The notes: generated from the letters alone by a model not told the origin. Numbered from the stretch's first letter, positions 38,628 through 52,067 are shown. The stretch is 64,000 nt of DNA from Lachancea kluyveri NRRL Y-12651 (GCA_000149225.2 CM000688.1:434001-498000); one strand, 5' to 3'. A program made the numbers and translations.

Positions 38628-39851
38628 ATGTCCAAGCCAACTCTAGAAAAAGCTACTTTTACCATCAAGAATGGTCCTTCCTACACTGGTTACTCATTCG
38701 GTGCCAAAAAATCCGTTTCTGGTGAAGCTGTTTTCACAACCTCTCTGGTAGGCTATCCAGAATCGATGACTGATCCTTCGTACAAGGGCCAAATTCTAGT
38801 GTTCACCCAACCATTGATTGGTAATTACGGTGTTCCTTCTGGTGATGCCCGTGATGAATTCAACTTGTTGAAATACTTTGAAAGTCCCAATGCTCACGTG
38901 ATCGGTATCGTTGTCGCCGAATACGCCTGGAGACACTCCCACTGGACTGCAGTCCAATCCTTGAGCGAATGGTGCCAAAAGGAAGGTGTTGCTGCCATCA
39001 CCGGTGTTGACACTCGTAGTGTCGTCCAGTACTTGAGAGAACAAGGTTCTTCTCTAGGCCGTATCACCGTTGGTGATGACGCACAAGAGCCAGAGTATTT
39101 TGACTCGAGCAAAGTCAACTGGGTCGAAAAGGTGACCACCAAGGAACCGTTTTACGTCCCAGCCATCAACAAGCCTATCAGAGGCTCTGCGCCATTGAAC
39201 GTTGCACTAATCGATTGTGGTGTCAAGGAAAATATCATTAGATGCCTGGTATCCAGAGGCGCCAACGTCACGGTGTTCCCTTACAACTACAAGATCCAAG
39301 ACGTTGCAAGTCAGTTTGATGGTGTCTTCTTATCCAACGGTCCTGGTAACCCAGTCCACTGTACTGAAACCGTCAACAACTTGAAGGATCTTTTGAACAA
39401 CCCGCAGTACAAGGACCTACCTATCTTTGGTATCTGTTTGGGTCATCAATTGCTAGCTTTGGCTTCTGGTGCCAAGACCATGAAGATGAAGTATGGTAAC
39501 AGAGCCCACAACATCCCGGCTTTGGATTTAACAACTGGTCAATGTCACATCACTTCCCAAAACCATGGCTATGCCGTTGATGTGGACACCTTGCCAGCCG
39601 GTGAATTCAAGCCATACTTTGTCAACCTAAATGATGGCTCCAACGAAGGTATGATTCACGTCAAGAGACCCATCTTTTCTACACAGTTCCATCCAGAGGC
39701 CAAGGGTGGTCCAATGGACACTGCGATCCTATTTGACAAATATTTTGGAGAATTGAACACTTACAGCACCGCCAAGGCATCTGACTTAAAGGCTGCTTCT
39801 AAGCCAGTGGTGCTAGAGGTTCAAAAGCTGTCTACTGAAAGAGTTTATTGA
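38628..39851 (+). CDS. CPA1: Carbamoyl-phosphate synthase small (glutaminase) subunit
   Basis: Glutamine amidotransferase subunit of the arginine-specific carbamoyl-phosphate synthase; it supplies ammonia to Cpa2 in the cytosol for citrulline synthesis. Orthologue of S. cerevisiae YOR303W (411 residues; 407 here). The N-terminal CPSase_sm_chain domain (about 5-140; [15 protein letters not shown]) precedes a class I glutaminase with nucleophile Cys270 in GICLGHQ and the catalytic dyad His355-Glu357 in FHPEA. Codon use looks biased toward preferred codons, consistent with high expression. Controlled by a Gcn4 site and the upstream attenuator peptide. Confidence 0.98.
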   Translation: MSKPTLEKATFTIKNGPSYTGYSFGAKKSVSGEAVFTTSLVGYPESMTDPSYKGQILVFTQPLIGNYGVPSGDARDEFNLLKYFESPNAHVIGIVVAEYAWRHSHWTAVQSLSEWCQKEGVAAITGVDTRSVVQYLREQGSSLGRITVGDDAQEPEYFDSSKVNWVEKVTTKEPFYVPAINKPIRGSAPLNVALIDCGVKENIIRCLVSRGANVTVFPYNYKIQDVASQFDGVFLSNGPGNPVHCTETVNNLKDLLNNPQYKDLPIFGICLGHQLLALASGAKTMKMKYGNRAHNIPALDLTTGQCHITSQNHGYAVDVDTLPAGEFKPYFVNLNDGSNEGMIHVKRPIFSTQFHPEAKGGPMDTAILFDKYFGELNTYSTAKASDLKAASKPVVLEVQKLSTERVY

Positions 39852-40655
39852 AGGATGGTGATCATGTAGGTGTAGCATTTGTTTTGTCAAACACAATGCC
39901 AAGATCGAGAAAAGAAGAAAACAAACAGATAAAACAAAAACAAAAACAAAAAAATTGAAAGAAAGGGAAACTATAACACAGGGGATTATTATTATTATTA
40001 TTATTATTTTTTTCTTTCTTTTCTCTCTCTTTCTTTGTAAGGTAAATAGAAAATCTCGTTTTTTATCGATAATTCTACACATTGGAAAATCTATGAGCAT
40101 ATGACAGACTAAACTGATTTTGTACCAGATCAGGTTTTCACCTGAGTAAATTCTTTATACGTATTAGTTGGATTATCAAATAAATTGGTTAAACCTAAAA
40201 TTCTGCAGCAGAATGATCTTTTTTGAGCAACTAAAACACATGATGGTACTCCATTGGGGCTTGGATCCGTCTTCCATCTCCGTCGCAATACACAACCCAC
40301 ACGTATATTTATGCCTTCTTTTATGCTTTTATACTCTTTTTTTCATGTGTGTTTTGTCTATTAACGTATCTTTATACGAACATCACAAGAAGTGAGGATC
40401 ACACTTTTTTATTTTTTTATTTTTTTGGTGGGAGCGGATTTGAAATCATCTTGAACGAAGACACATGGATCTTGTTTAATTCTACAAATGAAGAACACAA
40501 CATGGTTTTTATTCGAAGTAAATTTATTTAATAGCCACCATTCTGGACAGAGCAAATGCTATTTTGAACACTTTCGTCTTTTGTTTGGCTGATAATAAAT
40601 CCAATCGTCTTTATCATAGAGCTAGATCAAACCACACAGCCACAACGGAAGTAAT
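39852..40655. other. CPA1 3' region and upstream of the BTB gene
   Basis: 804 bases without a supported gene; frames at 40168-40395 and 40349-40531 have no features. Contains (ATT)8 at 39985-40008 followed by T/C tracts. Confidence 0.5.
39985..40008 (+). repeat. (ATT)8 microsatellite
   Basis: Eight perfect ATT units followed by a pyrimidine tract, in the CPA1 3' region. Confidence 0.9.
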
Positions 40656-43600
40656 ATGATGACAAAGAAAAAAACAAGCTATAACACCAGAGATGTATTC
40701 GGAAGAAACTTGTCGTACCTATTGGCATGTCTACCGCAGCTTGAACAAATCGATGCTATAGATTTATACTCCCGTGACTGGGAAAGTGGGTACACCCCCT
40801 TACATGTATGTCTAAGGCTGGGCTATTTGCAAAAGGCCTTCCAGTTACATAAACGGTCGATAAATGAGATGGATCAGCACCGCCACCACCACCATCATCC
40901 TCATCATCATCATCGTTCCAAGGATAGTGTCTGGGACCAAACTGATAGAGAGGGTTTGTCGCCTTTGGAGTTGTTTTGCTGTGAAAATGACTACTGGAAA
41001 TTGAAAACGATACCTACAGCAATACTGCCAGAAAGGCTGCCAAACACCGAAGAAGGTCTTATACGATGGACCGGTAGACTGGAAAATGATAGGCGAAGCG
41101 AACTGTCACCACATATTCATGAACTGCGTGATTTATATACCTTCCATCGTGGTGGCCGTGAGGTGTACACGTTTGGAAGTAATGTTAACATGCAACTTGC
41201 TACTGGTGATTCCGACAACAGACAAAAGTTGTTTAAACTGGATGAATACCAGCTAGATGGTGAATATCGCATACTACCGGTGCGGTTCAGGAAAAATTTA
41301 ATGACGAGATACCATTCAATATTGACAACTATGGAAAATACGATATATACTTCTGGCAATGGCAGCAGAGGAAGATTGGGAAATGGAGACCCTAGTGCTT
41401 CTAGTTTTAGGTATCGAAGGTTACTTTTAGACGGTGTCACGGTAAGGGACGTTGTGACCAGCGATCACCATACTTTATTGCTAACAACGACAAATGATGT
41501 GATAGCGTGGGGCTGGAACAGATATTCGCAGTTGGGCTATGCATCATCAGTATCCAATTACAAGAACGCAGATAAGTCTGCATCAGAGAACAACTGCAGT
41601 TCTATTCCGAAAAGGATAAGCCATTGTCCATGGAAAAAAACTTGGTCCGGTGAAGTTCAGTTTATCGCATGCTCCAAAGTTCATTCGTGTTTAATCGATG
41701 ATAACAATTATTTATACTCGTGGGGTTTAGATCTAGGTCAGATGGGAATCACGAAAAATCATAACACGGATTCCGATATTATACATATGGGATTTAAGGG
41801 TAACATCGTTGAAAGTCCCTTTGGAGTCAAGCTGCCAAGTTATCTAACGAACATCAGACAGTTGACTTGTACAGACTTTGCCACCTTCATACTTTTTGAA
41901 ACTAACCAGCTATGTGTTTTGACCAGTCACAAGATCTTGAGGTTCACATTGCCAAGGTCTCTGTCTCAGCAGACATCTAATGGGTTCGATATTTTTACGC
42001 CTGCGTCTTTGACAAAAACTACCAGTGTGATCAAAATCAAATCTTCAGACGCCTTTGGAAACAACCTATGCGTTCTATACGAAAACGGTGCCGTTGGAAT
42101 CCTCCAAAGTAAGAATGAACCGTCCTCAATATGGCTGAAATTTCCAAACATTTTACCAGTAGCCCAGTATTGGATCCCATATTTCGAATGGAACAGGTGT
42201 TTGGACTTCGATTGTGGCTTGAAGGGTCAGTTGATACTGTGCACCACGGGGGGCGATGTCTATACATGTAACGGTTCAACGAGTTCTTTCGAAAAAAAGA
42301 AAAGTGGGAAACTAATTACTGGTAGATGTATTTCAGTTAGCTGTGATTCGCTGTTTGCATCTTTTGCCGTCATAAAGGACGACTTTAACGCGATTCCTCT
42401 ACATTTCCCTAAGAATAGCTTACACTCTGACTTTATGAATCTATCTCCATTATCCAAAGTGCACACCGGCCAGAGAAGGAAGCAGGACCTGGAATTGAAC
42501 GGGGACCCTTGTCAAAAATTTATTTTCGAGTATTTTTTAAGATCATCCAACGAAGAAGGAAATGCGCAAGGCATGCTTATCGACTCCGAATTGGACACCG
42601 CTGCAGAGTATCGCGCAGATGACAAGCTATGGCGGGACATGATGAACCGCTGGATAAAATTAAAGCCTTTGGATTATCGCGACATGTACCTACACGTGCA
42701 TCGACTGAACATCAATGATGTACAAGTTCTTGAGAAAACCGGAAGCCACGATGTCGAATTTGTTGACAAAGTTACAAAGACACTAGTAGCCAAATGTCAC
42801 AAGGCAATGCTGTTAGCACGCTCTCCGATTTTCCTCAAGGGTCTGGTGCAATACGGATATGTTACTTGGAAGAACGAGAACACTGTAAAAATGGAACTTA
42901 TCAGCAATATCAATTCACCGGTTTGGATTATTTCTGTTGATACAAATTCAGAGAAGTTGCCCCCCTCAATCTTGAAGTATGCAATACATTACATGTACAC
43001 CGACGAAACAGTTGATTTCAGTGGCTCGCAACTCTATGAATACCAGGGGACTTTATCAAAAAAACAGTTAGAGATTGCCGTTATCCACTTTATTAAAATG
43101 CTTGACATGAATATTACCTCTTTTAAGAATGATACCCTAATATCAGCATTAAAAGTTTTGTTAGAGCAAGCTGAACGTTGTAACAAGGACACTTTAATTC
43201 ACCCGGATACTGTCATAAACCTTTTAGACGGAAAGAAATTACATTGCTATTCTTTCATACTCGCATCAAGATGTGCTTATTTTGAGTGCCTATTTGCGGA
43301 TGAGTGGAGCAGAAGTAAAAATGTAAAAGAGATAGATATGACTCACGTTTCGCCGGATGCCTTTATGTGTGTTCTAAAATATATTCATGGTACTCCGTTT
43401 GATGAACTGCTATCACATTTCCAGTATCAATCACCAGAAGAGTTTATTGAATTTATACTTGGTCTAATCGAAATTACTGATGAGTTGCTCCTGAGCGAGA
43501 TGAAGCATTACTTTCAAAGCGTGCTAGTAGACTTTATCTCATCATCTACTGTCGTTCCACTAATGGTTAATGCCTTCTATTTAAAATGTGAGGCGTTAGC

Positions 43601-44948
43601 ACTTGAGTGTTGCTGGTATATTTATAACAATATCGCGGTTCTTTTCAAGAAGCAAAATTTTGAAATTATAGATGGTCACTTCAATCACGAGCTATGGTAC
43701 ATGTTAGAAGAATTTATTAGAATGGTCAAAAATCAAAATGGTCAGCAACAAACAAATTTCCAGACGTGGTATCAGGATGAAAAGTGCAACAACTGGGTCA
43801 ATTTATTCCGCAGCAATGTTCATAAGTTCAATGACAGATTTATGGATCCAGACGACAGATTCGAAGTTATTTTTGATTTGAAAAAGGTTCCAAGGGAGAA
43901 ATCTAATGGTAAAAAAACTGGTAACAGTGATCGCAGAAAATCTTCAGCATCTAGTAACAGAAAGCCATCCATTTCCCAGGAAAACTTAACAAACGTTAGA
44001 AGACCATCATTGGTGAGCTTAAAAAATAGTTCCTCTAGTTGGAAATATAACGAAAGCGCAATTGACGATAACTATGGTGAAAACAGTGAGAATGGGTTTA
44101 CTATTGTAACCAAAAGCAGAAGAAAGTCATCCATAATAGTAGAGAGCCCAAGAAGACAAAGTAATTCTGAGGTTGTGCCTACGAATACCAATGTTGCCAA
44201 GTTCGAGACTGTTTCCGCCAGTATATCCATTGTTAGTTCTAAAAAAAGCTTGCCTGGCAGCTTACTTGAACCAGGTGCATCACCTACACAAGAGACGTTT
44301 TTCCCTACTTTATCCAACGTCTTACAACCTCCTGGTCAGTTTGTTTCCCCCATGTTGTCAGATGGAACCTCTATCGGCTGTCTCTCACAAGACCCACCAA
44401 GGCCATCGTTTTCTAATGTGAAAAAGATTTCACAGAAGCAAAGGATTAAACAACTAGCTCTTGAAGACGAAAAACGCGTTAAAATGGAAAAGAAACCGGC
44501 TTGGGGAGGCGCCACTAGAAAGAAATCTGCCAACATGATAAACTCCAACGTGAACAAGTTTCCTTCTCTAGGCGAATCATTACAAGTCGCTGCAGCTACT
44601 AAGAAGCCCCTAAATGCCACAGTGAGCATGACCAGCGACGGTAGTAGTGGTACAATTCCACTTTACTTAAACAAAGCACAAAGCGGGAACAACCAGCCAG
44701 TACGCTCACTGAAAGAAACTATGGAAGAGGAACAGTTTGCTAAATGGTGGTCAGAGGAGTCCGCAAGGGTTCAGCATGAAATGAGACAGCAAGAAGAGTT
44801 GGAAAAACGCTTGCTTGAACAATATGGTGATCACCCTTCAAAGAAGCCCTCTAAACCATCAAAATCTAACAAGCAAAAAAAACAACACAAACCAAGAGAT
44901 CCACCAGGCAAACCTTTGAGAAACAACAAGGCAAAAAAAAACACTTGA
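40656..44948 (+). CDS. Ankyrin-RCC1-BTB protein (IBtk/Btb3-like)
   Basis: A 1430-residue multidomain protein. Ankyrin-type repeats lie at about 45-130 (GYTPLHVCLRLGYL; GLSPLELFC), split by a His run near 73-85. RCC1-type repeats cover about 165-420 (GREVYTFGSN; DVIAWGWNRYSQLG; YLYSWGLDLGQMG). Two BTB/POZ domains start near 695 (LVAKCHKAMLLARSPIF) and 856 (LHCYSFILASRCAYFECLF). A long Ser/Lys-rich disordered C terminus follows. This is the architecture of human IBTK and fission-yeast Btb3, adaptors for Cul3 ubiquitin ligases, so a Cul3 substrate-adaptor role is the best inference. I know of no S. cerevisiae orthologue; there the gene between CPA1 and ISW2 is missing. Start at a double ATG. Confidence 0.88.
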   Translation: MMTKKKTSYNTRDVFGRNLSYLLACLPQLEQIDAIDLYSRDWESGYTPLHVCLRLGYLQKAFQLHKRSINEMDQHRHHHHHPHHHHRSKDSVWDQTDREGLSPLELFCCENDYWKLKTIPTAILPERLPNTEEGLIRWTGRLENDRRSELSPHIHELRDLYTFHRGGREVYTFGSNVNMQLATGDSDNRQKLFKLDEYQLDGEYRILPVRFRKNLMTRYHSILTTMENTIYTSGNGSRGRLGNGDPSASSFRYRRLLLDGVTVRDVVTSDHHTLLLTTTNDVIAWGWNRYSQLGYASSVSNYKNADKSASENNCSSIPKRISHCPWKKTWSGEVQFIACSKVHSCLIDDNNYLYSWGLDLGQMGITKNHNTDSDIIHMGFKGNIVESPFGVKLPSYLTNIRQLTCTDFATFILFETNQLCVLTSHKILRFTLPRSLSQQTSNGFDIFTPASLTKTTSVIKIKSSDAFGNNLCVLYENGAVGILQSKNEPSSIWLKFPNILPVAQYWIPYFEWNRCLDFDCGLKGQLILCTTGGDVYTCNGSTSSFEKKKSGKLITGRCISVSCDSLFASFAVIKDDFNAIPLHFPKNSLHSDFMNLSPLSKVHTGQRRKQDLELNGDPCQKFIFEYFLRSSNEEGNAQGMLIDSELDTAAEYRADDKLWRDMMNRWIKLKPLDYRDMYLHVHRLNINDVQVLEKTGSHDVEFVDKVTKTLVAKCHKAMLLARSPIFLKGLVQYGYVTWKNENTVKMELISNINSPVWIISVDTNSEKLPPSILKYAIHYMYTDETVDFSGSQLYEYQGTLSKKQLEIAVIHFIKMLDMNITSFKNDTLISALKVLLEQAERCNKDTLIHPDTVINLLDGKKLHCYSFILASRCAYFECLFADEWSRSKNVKEIDMTHVSPDAFMCVLKYIHGTPFDELLSHFQYQSPEEFIEFILGLIEITDELLLSEMKHYFQSVLVDFISSSTVVPLMVNAFYLKCEALALECCWYIYNNIAVLFKKQNFEIIDGHFNHELWYMLEEFIRMVKNQNGQQQTNFQTWYQDEKCNNWVNLFRSNVHKFNDRFMDPDDRFEVIFDLKKVPREKSNGKKTGNSDRRKSSASSNRKPSISQENLTNVRRPSLVSLKNSSSSWKYNESAIDDNYGENSENGFTIVTKSRRKSSIIVESPRRQSNSEVVPTNTNVAKFETVSASISIVSSKKSLPGSLLEPGASPTQETFFPTLSNVLQPPGQFVSPMLSDGTSIGCLSQDPPRPSFSNVKKISQKQRIKQLALEDEKRVKMEKKPAWGGATRKKSANMINSNVNKFPSLGESLQVAAATKKPLNATVSMTSDGSSGTIPLYLNKAQSGNNQPVRSLKETMEEEQFAKWWSEESARVQHEMRQQEELEKRLLEQYGDHPSKKPSKPSKSNKQKKQHKPRDPPGKPLRNNKAKKNT

Positions 44949-45225
44949 TTAACTACTTTGTAAATAGCCGTGTATATTGGATATAATTGTACCTATATAC
45001 GAACTACCCGTGACACGAAATAAGGGCCTTAGTCGACAAAAAAAGAAATTTTTACGCAAACCGTTTTAATGATAATAAATCCTTCTTCTTTTTTTTTTTT
45101 CTATAACGATGTATATTTTGCCACCTTGTGATATTCCTTGCTAAACGACTTTAGGTTTTTTGAGCAAAGAAGAGACAGTAAACAATACACTTACTGGTAG
45201 ATATCGCACCTGATATTACCAGACC

Positions 45226-48200
45226 ATGACAATGACAGATCAAGTTGTATGTTAGAAACCAATCTGATTTTTGGAGTGAGTGCTGTTACTAACGCGGAGG
45301 GGATGAAAGCAGGAAGTCAAGGATAAGCAGTATTGGGCTGAGAGAAAGAAAAAGTTCATATTGGATGTTGATCCTAAAATAGAACGGCAAAAGGATAAAG
45401 ATGATACATACAGGAGGTTTAAACATTTATTGGGATTGACGGATCTTTTCCGCCATTTTATTAGCTTGAGAGCGAAGCAGGATAAAAACATGCAAAAATT
45501 GCTAAAAAGCATTGATGCGGAGGCCAACGTTAAGGTATATGCATCGAAGAGGAACAACAGGGGCACCAGGCACTACAGGAAAACTGAGAAAGAAGAAGAT
45601 GCCGAATTGATGGAGGATGAGGAAGAGGGTGTCGATTCTAGAGCGACGATTTTAACAGAATCACCAACTTACGTCAAAGAGGGCAAATTGAGAGATTATC
45701 AAATCCAGGGTCTCAACTGGTTAATTTCGCTTCATGAAAATAAGCTTTCTGGTATATTGGCTGATGAGATGGGATTAGGGAAAACCTTGCAAACAATATC
45801 GTTTTTGGGTTACTTAAGATACGCAAAGGGGATCGATGGTCCTTTCATCATCATTGTTCCTAAATCTACCCTAGATAACTGGAAACGTGAATTCGCAAAA
45901 TGGACGCCTGAGGTCAACGCCATCATTTTGCAAGGTGATAAACATTCCAGGCAGGAAATCCTACAAGATGTTATTATGGAGGCCAAGTTTGATGTTCTAA
46001 TTACGTCTTATGAGATGGTTATCAAGGAGAAAAGTACTTTGAAAAAAATAGCTTGGCAATACATAGTCATTGACGAAGCACATCGTATTAAAAATGAGCA
46101 GAGTACACTTTCCCAGATAATTAGGCTGTTCTATTCGAAGAATAGGCTATTGATTACAGGTACACCTTTACAAAACAACCTTCATGAATTATGGGCCCTA
46201 TTGAACTTTTTACTTCCAGATGTGTTTGGCGATTCGGAGGTCTTTGATGAATGGTTTGAACAGAACAACAGCGAAGAAGACCAAGAGGTTGTAGTTCAAC
46301 AACTACATACAGTTTTAAGCCCATTCTTATTGAGAAGAGTTAAAGCTGATGTGGAGAAATCTCTGCTACCGAAAATTGAAACGAATATTTATGTCGGTAT
46401 GACAGACATGCAAATCCAGTGGTATAAAAGACTGCTAGAAAAGGATATCGATGTGGTCAATGGTGCTGTTGGTAAAAGAGAGGGTAAAACTAGGCTATTG
46501 AACATTGTTATGCAGTTAAGGAAATGCTGTAATCATCCGTATTTGTTCGAAGGCGCCGAACCTGGTCCCCCGTATACTACTGATGAGCATTTGGTTTTCA
46601 ACGCTGGAAAGATGATTGTTTTGGACAAGTTGTTGAAGCGGAAGAAAGAACAAGGGTCCCGTGTTTTAATTTTCAGCCAAATGTCTAGGTTATTGGATAT
46701 TTTGGAAGACTACTGTTATTTGAGAGAGTACGAATATTGTAGAATCGATGGCTCTACATCTCATGAGGATCGTATTGAGGCAATCGATGAATATAACAAA
46801 CCAGATTCGGAGAAGTTTGTTTTTTTGTTGACAACTCGTGCTGGTGGTTTAGGTATTAACTTGGTCTCGGCGGATACAGTTGTTCTTTTCGACTCTGACT
46901 GGAATCCTCAAGCAGATTTGCAAGCCATGGATAGGGCCCATAGAATTGGTCAAAAAAAACAAGTTTACGTTTATCGGTTCGTCACAGAAAGTGCAATTGA
47001 AGAAAAAGTTATTGAAAGAGCTGCACAGAAGTTGAGACTAGATCAATTAGTTATTCAACAAGGTGCAAATAAAAAAACAGCTGGCCTTGGCAACTCCAAA
47101 GATGAATTGATCGACATGATCCAATTTGGTGCCAAAGACGTTTTCGAAAAGAAATCCTCAAAAATTACAGTTGAAGATGACATTGATGATATCTTGAAGA
47201 AAGGTGAAAGAAAAACTCATGAGTTGAATGCGAAATACGAATCCCTTGGTTTAGACGACTTGCAAAAGTTCAACGGTATGACAGATCAATCCGCGTATGA
47301 GTGGAACGGCGAAAACTTCCAGAAGAAATCCAATGATAAAGTGGTAAACTGGATCAATCCATCACGTAGAGAACGTAGAAGAGATCAAACATATTCTGTC
47401 GATGACTACTATAAGGAAATTATTGGCGGCACCAAGACAAACAGTAAAAGCTCTTCAAAAAGTACTCCTCAACCTAAAATGCCTAGAGCTCCTAAAATGG
47501 TTCAACTTCAAGATTTCCAATTTTTTCCACCAGAATTGCAAGAGCTTCAAGAAAAGGAACAATTGTCATTCAAAAAGAAGGTTAATTATAAAGTCTCTGC
47601 ATATGATCTTATAAATGAAGACGAAGAAAATGATGAAGATGACATTGAAAAACGTGTTCTGAAAGAACAAGAAAAAATTGACAATGTCGCTGATTTTACT
47701 GAAGACGATGAAATAGCTAAACAAAGGTATATCGACCAAGCTTTTACAAATTGGAGCAAACGTGAGTTGATAAGCTTTGTCAATGGCTGTGCCAAGTACG
47801 GAAGAAACAATCTAAAGATGATTGCAGAATCTTTAGAAAACAAAACCTTGGAAGAAGTGGAAAGTTACTCTAAAGTCTTTTGGGAAAGGTATACTGAAAT
47901 TCATGGATATGAAAAATACATCAACACGATTGAACTTGGTGAAAAGAAAACTGAAAAGTTACGAATTCAGGAAACTTTATTAAAGAAGAAGATAGAGCAG
48001 TGCGAGTCACCTTTGCACGATATGAATATTCAATACCCCCCAAATAATGCAAGAAGAACTTACAACACTTTGGAAGATAAGTTCATCCTAATGACTGTAA
48101 ATAAGTATGGATTATTTTCTGAAAACCTGTATGACAAGTTGAAACAAGAGATAATGAACAGCGGACTGTTTCAATTTGACTGGTTCGTAAGAACCAGGAC

Positions 48201-48384
48201 TGTACACGAATTATCGAAAAGGGTTACCACTTTACTGATGATGATTACGAGAGAATTTGAAGGCCCAGATGCATTTAAGAGAAAAAGAAATAAAAATAAG
48301 GACAGTACGCCAAGCGCTACTAATGGCCAGGACGACACTCCAGATCCTGAGCCAACGTCCAAGAAAGCCAAACTGCACCAGTAG
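45226..48384 (+). CDS. ISW2: ISWI chromatin remodeller Isw2, spliced
   Basis: Catalytic ATPase that slides nucleosomes toward promoters with Itc1 and represses early meiotic genes. Exons 45226-45246 (MTMTDQV) and 45313-48384 give 1030 residues. Exon 2 starts [21 protein letters not shown], aligned with the S. cerevisiae segment YWAQRKKKFVLDVDP; unspliced, no ATG precedes about residue 65 of the product. The N terminus is some 65 residues shorter than in S. cerevisiae (1120 total). SNF2 ATPase: Lys164 in [12 protein letters not shown] at 261-264, helicase C with [10 protein letters not shown] and [15 protein letters not shown] near 730-780, SANT near 817-865, SLIDE near 900-985. All motifs are intact. 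Confidence 0.95.
45247..45312 (+). other. Spliceosomal intron in ISW2
   Basis: 66 nt with GTATGT donor at 45247, perfect TACTAAC at 45287-45293 and a CAG acceptor ending at 45312, 19 nt after the branch site. Phase 0 after codon 7. Upstream AGs at 45298 and 45308 are too close or out of frame. S. cerevisiae ISW2 has no intron as far as I know. Confidence 0.88.
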
Positions 48385-48432
48385 TATGCAGCATTGTAAC
48401 AGGATGTATGTACTATAATAAAATAATATAAA

Positions 48433-49950
48433 TTATTCAAATTTAAACTGACCATCTGCGTCAAGAACTATCTTCTTATCGGCGATCGTGTCTCTGGCGT
48501 CATTTCTACTGGTGTTACCAAAGCTGTAGGACCCTCCAAGCCCACTATTGACAGATTGGCCATATTTTTCAAAGTCAGGCTCTCTTCTCTGTTCTTTACT
48601 CTTTGTATCCTTCATTACTGACTTAGTTCTTGGGATGGCCGCTCTCATATTTGCATACTTTTCCACAAGAGATTTGTTCCGTAAAACGTCCTGAGCTGCT
48701 CGCATACCGGCTATTTTGATGTTCTTACCCTTACCAACACCCAACACCGTCCCATCTTTAACACGGCATTCGACAATAGCATTAGGATCGTCACTGGTGG
48801 GTTTCTTAACCGGTTTGTAGTGTAAGTTTAAGGCAGCATATCCGATCAATGAATATAGAGTCTTTTTGGCGTTAACGTCGACTTCATCCGTAGGCGCTAG
48901 CGCAATCTCTTTTTTCATAACTTCCTCAATCACGGGGTCTGCCAGTTTGCTTAGCCATTTTCTAACACGACGCAAATTGCTCTTAGGATCATCCTCGATC
49001 AAGCCGCCAATATATGCTTCAAAGACATCGGCAAAGAGTTTCTGTTTGCCCAGTTGGAATTCAACATTCTCTGGTTTGTTGTCTAAATTGGTCTTAAGCT
49101 TTTCATTAAATCTGTACATAAAAGACCACTTTTTCAAACGTTCGTTGCTGATTAACTTCATTCTCAATTGGGACAACTGACCTTCACTGAAATGAGGGAA
49201 TCTGTTGTAAAGTATCATTGTGATGGTAGTATTCAATATCGAATCACCCAGGAATTCAAGCCTTTCGTTATGAGCCTTGATCATGTCTGATTCCGATAAG
49301 TACAGCTTATCATTTATCATAGACTTGTGGATAAATACACGTGCTCTGATCGCAGAGTTTTTGATCTCTGGTAGCTTCGGAGGCCAGGTAGAAGATTCTG
49401 CTGGAATATAGTTATCGTCTTTTTCTTCTTCTATTTGCTTGAAATCATCATTCATTTCTTCTTCTGATACAGCAGATGCAGTAACTTTATCACTTAACTT
49501 TTCATAATCCTCTTCTGTAAGTTCTTTCAATATCGGACCATCATTAGACTCATCAAATTTGGCCTCGTATCCGTTGAGTTCTCGAAAGATTGGCAGTTTT
49601 CCTAGTTGTTCCAACGACACCAGCTCAGCAGCAAGCTTTAACTTGTGTCTAGCCAATGCAGGCAATATCTCGACAGACACTTTATCCTGATTTTCGATAT
49701 TTTCGTTATAGATCTTCAAGTTCGGAGAGAGCCTGATGATCTTGTTAAAATGTTCCAAAAAGTTAGTTACCGCATGTTCCAGTTGCAAAACTTGTGAGTA
49801 CTGATAAATTTCTGAAACTGAACCAGATTCGCTACCAGTGGTACGAATGCTATAGGCATGGCTATGAGTTCTAGCAGAAAAGGGTAAGACCTCCTGGTCT
49901 TTCAAAGTGTCAAATTTCCGTTTCTTTGTATTTTCAGCCATGGTTAGCAT
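48433..49950 (-). CDS. RNT1: Ribonuclease III Rnt1
   Basis: Nuclear double-stranded RNase that processes the 35S rRNA 3' end, snRNAs and snoRNAs, cutting AGNN-capped hairpins. Orthologue of S. cerevisiae YMR239C (471 residues; 505 here, longer mainly at the C terminus). An N-terminal dimerisation region ([32 protein letters not shown]) is followed by the RNase III signature [12 protein letters not shown] from Asn228 and [12 protein letters not shown] near 310, then a dsRBD at about 365-440 ([32 protein letters not shown]). The end is basic and polar. ATG at 49950; Met4 is an equally good start. An RRPE-like box lies 80 bp upstream. Confidence 0.96.
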   Translation of the reverse strand: MLTMAENTKKRKFDTLKDQEVLPFSARTHSHAYSIRTTGSESGSVSEIYQYSQVLQLEHAVTNFLEHFNKIIRLSPNLKIYNENIENQDKVSVEILPALARHKLKLAAELVSLEQLGKLPIFRELNGYEAKFDESNDGPILKELTEEDYEKLSDKVTASAVSEEEMNDDFKQIEEEKDDNYIPAESSTWPPKLPEIKNSAIRARVFIHKSMINDKLYLSESDMIKAHNERLEFLGDSILNTTITMILYNRFPHFSEGQLSQLRMKLISNERLKKWSFMYRFNEKLKTNLDNKPENVEFQLGKQKLFADVFEAYIGGLIEDDPKSNLRRVRKWLSKLADPVIEEVMKKEIALAPTDEVDVNAKKTLYSLIGYAALNLHYKPVKKPTSDDPNAIVECRVKDGTVLGVGKGKNIKIAGMRAAQDVLRNKSLVEKYANMRAAIPRTKSVMKDTKSKEQRREPDFEKYGQSVNSGLGGSYSFGNTSRNDARDTIADKKIVLDADGQFKFE

Positions 49951-50027
49951 ATACGTTATCTCGGTACGAGTCGTGCTTCCTTAGAGTGCATTTGTAAATT
50001 ATGCAACTGTCACTTTTACAGCATCTG

Positions 50028-50038
50028 GAAAATTTTCA
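50028..50038 (-). promoter_or_regulatory. RRPE-like box upstream of RNT1
   Basis: The minus strand reads TGAAAATTTTC, close to the RRPE consensus, about 80 bp before the RNT1 ATG. This fits a ribosome-biogenesis gene. No PAC box was seen beside it. Confidence 0.55.
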
Positions 50039-50237
50039 AAGAAAACCGTGAATCGAAATGATAATAATTGCAACAAAAAAGAAGAGACTCTGGTTAGGCG
50101 TGTGAGTCAAATAGATTCTTAACTGATGTCTGAACATGGATGCGCAAATCGCCAAATACTGTAGTACTCATGGTTGAATCATTCGAACTTTTTCTTCCAA
50201 CGGAAATATTCATGCCTTGTTGTGTTGACTGCGCAGC

Positions 50238-50279
50238 CTTATCGTAGCAGTCCTTCAAACCCTATCAGAGGACCTTATC
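50238..50279 (-). promoter_or_regulatory. Paired GATAAG sites upstream of dihydropyrimidinase
   Basis: CTTATC at 50238-50243 and 50274-50279 (36 bp apart, GATAAG on minus) lie about 97-138 bp before the ATG. GATAAG pairs are Gln3/Gat1/Dal80 sites of nitrogen-regulated genes, fitting use of pyrimidines as nitrogen source. Confidence 0.65.
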
Positions 50280-50375
50280 GTTTAATTTGCCGAATTAAAT
50301 AAGTATAAAAAAAAGGAAAAGACGATTGTTTCCCTAAAGATGTATTCTATTCTCCTGCACCACATTGAACTTAGA

Positions 50376-52067
<1,692 letters not shown>

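Larger units (their letters stand above)
49951..50375. other. Divergent RNT1/PYD2 promoter
   Basis: 425 bases. On the RNT1 side is an RRPE-like GAAAATTTTCA. On the PYD2 side are two CTTATC (GATAAG) sites, and TGAGTCA (Gcn4-type) lies at 50103-50109. No ORF. Confidence 0.65.
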
